Source of the DNA: Cymbidium sinense
Lineage: Eukaryota > Streptophyta > Magnoliopsida > Asparagales > Orchidaceae
Length of the DNA stretch: 64,000 nt
Assembly (NCBI GenBank): GCA_021442155.1
Contig: CM038216.1
Location: forward strand, 155,357,983 to 155,421,982
Reading direction: 5' to 3'
Shown: positions 63,471 to 64,000 of the stretch, piece after piece
Numbering within the stretch: the first letter of the stretch is position 1
Layout: the number at the start of each line of letters is the position of its first letter
Position numbers and translations under genes: made by a program
Notes under the pieces: generated by a model
What the model saw: only the letters and a program-made list of their open reading frames with translations
Database searches by the model: none
Told to the model about the DNA's origin: nothing

Positions 63471-64000
63471 AACTGATTTTCTAGCACGCAACAATAATTA
63501 TGATAGAAACAATTACAAAAAATCACAAAAAAAACCTAAGAAAATGTGCTACATCAAGTACTTTAGATCTTTATATCTTTGTCAAATATTTACTTTATGG
63601 CTCTATTATACTATATATTTATGTTGAAGATATCACTCATTAGAAGTGTTTATAATAATATAATTGCATTAAAACATAACTTGCAAAAGTTCTTAATCAT
63701 TAAATTAAATTTTCTTATAGTAAGGAAGACAATCTATAAAAATAATAAATGATCTTATTTGTAAACCTTCTAATATCCCTATAGAGACTCATCCAAAGTT
63801 AATTAATAAATTGTTTTATCTAATTGTTTTTAGGTTTGATATAGCATTTGCTCTAAAGTAATTATTCATTATATGTTATAGACCAAAAAAAAAAAAAAAC
63901 ATTAAGAAGCTATTCTATGCATTAATAAAAATTATCCAAAAAAAGGTTAATATATATTAAAATTAAGCAATTAAATGTAAAATTATTCTTATATGTCGAA
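63471..64000. other. AT-rich DNA at the window end
   Basis: No gene or repeat is supported. An A-run lies at about 63885-63899. Confidence 0.5.

Overview
The window is nuclear DNA of a flowering plant. It is AT-rich and gene-poor, dominated by decayed transposable elements, and carries one recognisable host gene. That gene has plant-style GT/AG introns and encodes a plant CLC-type anion channel/transporter. I cannot name the species or decide safely between monocot and eudicot.

Layout. 1-13575 is one large repeat complex. It holds the 3' part of a giant non-coding repeat (1-2470), a spacer with unassigned open frames, a tandem (satellite-like) array (about 3840-5870), and a full ~7.2 kb copy of the same repeat (6381-13575). 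This reads best as long LTR, internal region with a 3' tandem array, then long LTR, as in Tat/Ogre-type elements. 13576-15560 is AT-rich with one small MITE. 15560-25600 is a nest: an old L1-type LINE split by a complete 5.16 kb Mutator-like element (MULE) with terminal inverted repeats and a perfect 9-bp target duplication. 25600-30700 is the CLC gene, seven exons, with a MITE-like insertion in intron 3 and an antisense SINE in intron 6. 31810-33850 is a partial inverted copy of the giant repeat. 33850-35560 is an array of nested palindromes. 36026-39925 is a 1.94 kb tandem duplication. A second copy of the same SINE lies at 40937-41170. 44463-47780 is a Ty3/gypsy chromovirus with two LTRs and a large internal deletion. 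50447-57290 is a third, more diverged long copy of the giant repeat. 59535-63470 is a CG-rich, apparently non-coding LTR element with two internal tandem arrays.

The CLC gene is the only candidate host function. It is collinear with plant CLC-c/CLC-g-type proteins over about 786 residues, but as written it lacks an ATG and has two single-base frameshifts. Both glutamates used by CLC exchangers are replaced: gating Glu by Ala189, proton Glu by Ser256. Either this is a young pseudogene or the consensus carries base errors; the glutamate replacements would hold in both cases. The other elements do not form a pathway. Their value is as a record of nested insertions and of satellite formation inside retroelements. 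I saw no CRISPR array, operon, bacterial gene or defence system.
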